Source: Bacteroidota bacterium (GTDB lineage Bacteria; Bacteroidota; Rhodothermia; JANXDC01). Taken from it: a stretch of DNA of 64,000 bases. How positions within the stretch are numbered: the stretch's first letter is position 1; each line of letters begins with the position of its first letter. Below are positions 60,621-64,000 of the stretch, piece after piece. Location of the stretch: the NCBI GenBank assembly GCA_025998875.1, contig AP024675.1:1585549-1649548 (forward strand), written 5' to 3'. The notes under the pieces are model-generated. The model searched no databases. It saw nothing but the letters and a program-made list of their open reading frames with translations, and was not told where the DNA came from. The translations under genes were made by a program, and so were the position numbers.

Positions 60621-61127
60621 ATGGCCCTTTTTGCGCAGAGCCCCGTTGCCGTCCCGGCCAACAGGGGTGATTGTTTTTTCCTGTACCGGGCAGCAGCCGA
60701 CGAGGGCGCACTATCTGCATCTTCTTCTTCTCCATCGCATCTGACCTCGGAGGATCGAGGACCTCTTCCTGTGGTGCTGGTAGTAGAGGACAACCCGGAT
60801 GTGCGGCGTCTGTTCCGGCTGTACTTAAAAGGCAGCTACCGGCTTCTGGAAGCCACTACCGGGGAAGAGGCTTTTCGAATCGTTCAGCAGGAGCGCGTCG
60901 ATCTCATCCTTATGGACATCAATCTGCCCGGAGAATGGGACGGACTCCAGACGGCGCGGCTTATTCGCTCGTTGCCCGGCATGGCGCATGTGCCCATTAT
61001 CGCCCAGACGGCCTATGCCTCGGTTTTTGATGCCCGACAGGCCCTGGAGGCGGGTTGCGCCTATTATATGACCAAGCCTATTTACCGGCATGAGCTGCTC
61101 AGTGTGCTCAAGCGCTTTCTGCCGTAG
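60621..61127 (+). CDS. Single-domain response regulator
   Basis: A product of 168 residues. After an unconserved N-terminal part of about 50 residues, a receiver domain (about 51-167) has the acidic pair in VVEDNPD, phospho-acceptor Asp in LILMDINLPG and Lys in YMTKPIYRHE. There is no output domain, so it works through protein contacts, as a stand-alone or phosphorelay regulator. No kinase is adjacent; the kinase at the left edge is far away. GGGGGAG precedes the ATG by 6-12 bases. Its end overlaps the convergent glycosyltransferase by 20 bases. Confidence 0.9.
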   Translation: MALFAQSPVAVPANRGDCFFLYRAAADEGALSASSSSPSHLTSEDRGPLPVVLVVEDNPDVRRLFRLYLKGSYRLLEATTGEEAFRIVQQERVDLILMDINLPGEWDGLQTARLIRSLPGMAHVPIIAQTAYASVFDARQALEAGCAYYMTKPIYRHELLSVLKRFLP

Positions 61128-62247
61128 CCTGTCCGGGGCTGGACAATGCCGCCCATAGAGCCCGATGGCGGGCGATGATGCGGCTCCAGCTGTAATGGGT
61201 CTCTACATGCCGGCGGGCTTCTGCCCCCTTCTGGTGCAGCGCAGACCGATCAGCCAGCAGTTCGCTGAGGCGCTCGATCCATATCGGGGCTTCTCCTGGA
61301 GGCAGCATCCAGCCCATCTCCGGCTCCTGTATGGCGTCCTGGATACCCTCCAGCCGGGAGGCCAACACGGGGGTGCTGCACAACGCCGCCTCGAGCAGGA
61401 CGATCCCGAAGCCCTCCATATCGCCCGGAACAGGTATGTTCGGCATCACAAATAGATCTGCGGCCGCGTAGGCGGTGCCCAGAATCGCCTCCGGGATTTT
61501 ACCGGGCATCCAGATGCGTGTTGAAAAAGGCCGGGCTGCCTCCCGTATGGCCTCTCGCTCCGGTCCATCCCCGATGAGCGCATAGTGCGTCTGCGGGGGA
61601 AGGTGAGGGAAGACCTTCTGCAGAAACCAGGCAAACCCTTTGCGGCGCACCCAGCGTCCCAGGCTGAGCAGAAGCGGGGCCTCATCGGGGGCCTGGTAGC
61701 CCAGCTCACGCAGGATCCTGCGGGCTTGCGGACGGGGGGGAACCCCGGCAAAGCGCTGTAGGTCGATTCCGTTAGGGACAAAAGCTCCTTTCTGCGCCGG
61801 AAGCCCCCGGGCCTGACAGGCCTGGATGGTGGCCCGACTCGGGGCCACGACTAGATCCAAGGAAGCGAACACACGTCTGATCCAGCGCTGGTAGGCGAAC
61901 AGGGGCATGGTTACATCCAGCCCGTGCGCGATGGCCACACAGGGTACGGGTATCCGAGGGCGCAGAAGAGGCAGGATGGAGGCGGTGACCATGGAGGTGA
62001 ACAACACCAGATCGGCCCGTTGGCCCTTGACCAGCCCGGGGAGGGTCCACAGCAGGCGGGCCAGAAAGCGGGCCGTGGCCGGACCGATACGGCTCCAGGG
62101 CACCTGTAGCAGCAGGGGTATGACCTCCAGATCTGCCTCTTGGTGCAGCGCGCAGAGCAATTCCCCGCTCACACGCTGCATGCCCCCCACACTCTGGGTA
62201 ATATCGCCCTCGGGGGGATGAATGTGGGAGACGAACAGGATCCGCAT
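61108..62247 (-). CDS. Family 4-type glycosyltransferase
   Basis: A product of 379 residues with the GT-B fold. An N-terminal motif SVGGMQRVSGELLCAL binds the acceptor side, and the C-terminal donor-binding part has LLLSLGRWVRRKGFAWFL, PNIPVPGDMEGFGIVLLEAA and a conserved Glu pair in the last motif. It would transfer a sugar from a nucleotide donor to a surface glycan or lipid. It is alone in its pathway here. The start is 9 bases downstream of the Nudix stop codon. Confidence 0.9.
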   Translation of the reverse strand: MRILFVSHIHPPEGDITQSVGGMQRVSGELLCALHQEADLEVIPLLLQVPWSRIGPATARFLARLLWTLPGLVKGQRADLVLFTSMVTASILPLLRPRIPVPCVAIAHGLDVTMPLFAYQRWIRRVFASLDLVVAPSRATIQACQARGLPAQKGAFVPNGIDLQRFAGVPPRPQARRILRELGYQAPDEAPLLLSLGRWVRRKGFAWFLQKVFPHLPPQTHYALIGDGPEREAIREAARPFSTRIWMPGKIPEAILGTAYAAADLFVMPNIPVPGDMEGFGIVLLEAALCSTPVLASRLEGIQDAIQEPEMGWMLPPGEAPIWIERLSELLADRSALHQKGAEARRHVETHYSWSRIIARHRALWAALSSPGQATAESA

Positions 62248-62256
62248 GGTGCAGGA

Positions 62257-62753
62257 CTATCGAATGGGACCAATATAGCGCGCCCCGGCTCGAAACCCCT
62301 CAGACACGTCCCGGGGTAGCTCCCTGGCCAGAAAAACGGGATAGACCCTGTGTCGGTGCAGGTCTTCGAGGGACATCCAGGCCACCTGACAGATCATCTG
62401 CTCCGTGCCCAGCTCGGGGTCTTGGCCGGTGCGCAGGTCTCCGCCCGTGATATGGGCCAGAAAGTACAGTTCCACGGCGTGTAGTTCTCCGCGCAGGAAA
62501 TCCGATACGTACACCAGGGGCCCCAGGGAGACCTCCAGCCCCGTTTCTTCGCGCACTTCCCGCTGGAGCGCCTCCGGGATGCTCTCGCCAAACTGCACAC
62601 CGCCACCCGGAGGGATCCAGTACGTCGTTGCGGGTTCCTGAAAGCTTCGGTGTTCGACCAGAAGCAGGCGTCCGGCCTCCAGCAGGAGGGCGTTGACCCG
62701 CACGCGTGTTCTGCCCCCGTAACTCCGGTAGATGAGTTCCCGCAAGGACGTCT

Positions 62754-62757
<4 letters not shown>
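62257..62757 (-). CDS. Nudix hydrolase
   Basis: A product of 166 residues with a complete Nudix box, PPGGGVQFGESIPEAL followed by REVREETGLEV, near residue 50-75. It hydrolyses nucleoside diphosphate derivatives with Mg. The ATG at 62757 overlaps the pyrG stop as ATGA, so it is translated with CTP synthase, and a house-cleaning role on nucleotides is plausible. The longer open frame (to 62904) lies within pyrG. Confidence 0.9.

Positions 62758-64000
<1,243 letters not shown>

Overview
The window is high-GC, gene-dense bacterial chromosome from the FCB group, most likely a Rhodothermia-like member of the Bacteroidota/Rhodothermota. The evidence is a protease with a type IX secretion C-terminal sorting domain, a TonB protein and a TonB-dependent receptor with a carboxypeptidase-like N-terminal domain, an arginine pathway using an N-acyl-ornithine carbamoyltransferase, and promoters of the form TTG-N20/21-TAnnTTTG. 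The species cannot be named from sequence alone. No insertion sequence, prophage, CRISPR array or rRNA operon was seen. There is one tRNA (Gln, TTG anticodon).

Layout. 1-11.3 kb: the 3' part of a PAS-rich sensor kinase, then a tightly overlapping minus-strand operon (dctQ, dctM, Nramp-like, hyuA, hyuB) preceded by a CoA-transferase gene and facing a divergent 2-oxoacid-type TRAP binding lipoprotein. 11.3-16.4 kb: ferredoxin, a three-gene coupled set (membrane protein, NAD(P)HX repair enzyme, VanZ-like), tonB and an M42 peptidase. 16.3-28.5 kb: Rae1/NYN and DUF4177, a large exported protein of unknown function, FAH hydrolase, an exported S9 peptidase facing two exported amidohydrolase paralogues (the second without most metal ligands), pyrR, an NSS transporter, a Rof-like gene and a cyclase. 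28.5-41 kb: lipoprotein, M4 protease with sorting domain, fused isobutyryl-CoA mutase, SMC and a barrel-plus-membrane protein. 41-51.7 kb: purM, hutH coupled to a TonB-dependent receptor, NlpC/P60, tRNA-Gln, prs, rplY, pth, hppA. 51.7-58.3 kb: the arginine operon argG-unknown-argC-argD-argF'-argB. 58.4-64 kb: exported M20 peptidase, EamA transporter, response regulator, glycosyltransferase, Nudix, and a truncated pyrG.

The strongest find is the 5' leader of the arginine operon (58086-58287). It contains a promoter, a 26-codon reading frame with seven Arg codons including CGA CGA TCC CGA CGA, an intrinsic terminator directly before argG, and an upstream segment that pairs with the terminator's 5' arm and loop at 14 of 15 positions. 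Together these are the parts of a ribosome-mediated arginine attenuator. The same operon carries, where an acetylglutamate-forming enzyme is otherwise missing, a P-loop protein resembling the DUF1611/dethiobiotin-synthetase fold.

Gene packing is extreme. Many same-strand neighbours share a four-base ATGA (or GTGA) stop/start overlap, and most convergent pairs overlap or abut at their stop codons. Intrinsic terminators are placed mainly after longer or convergent units.
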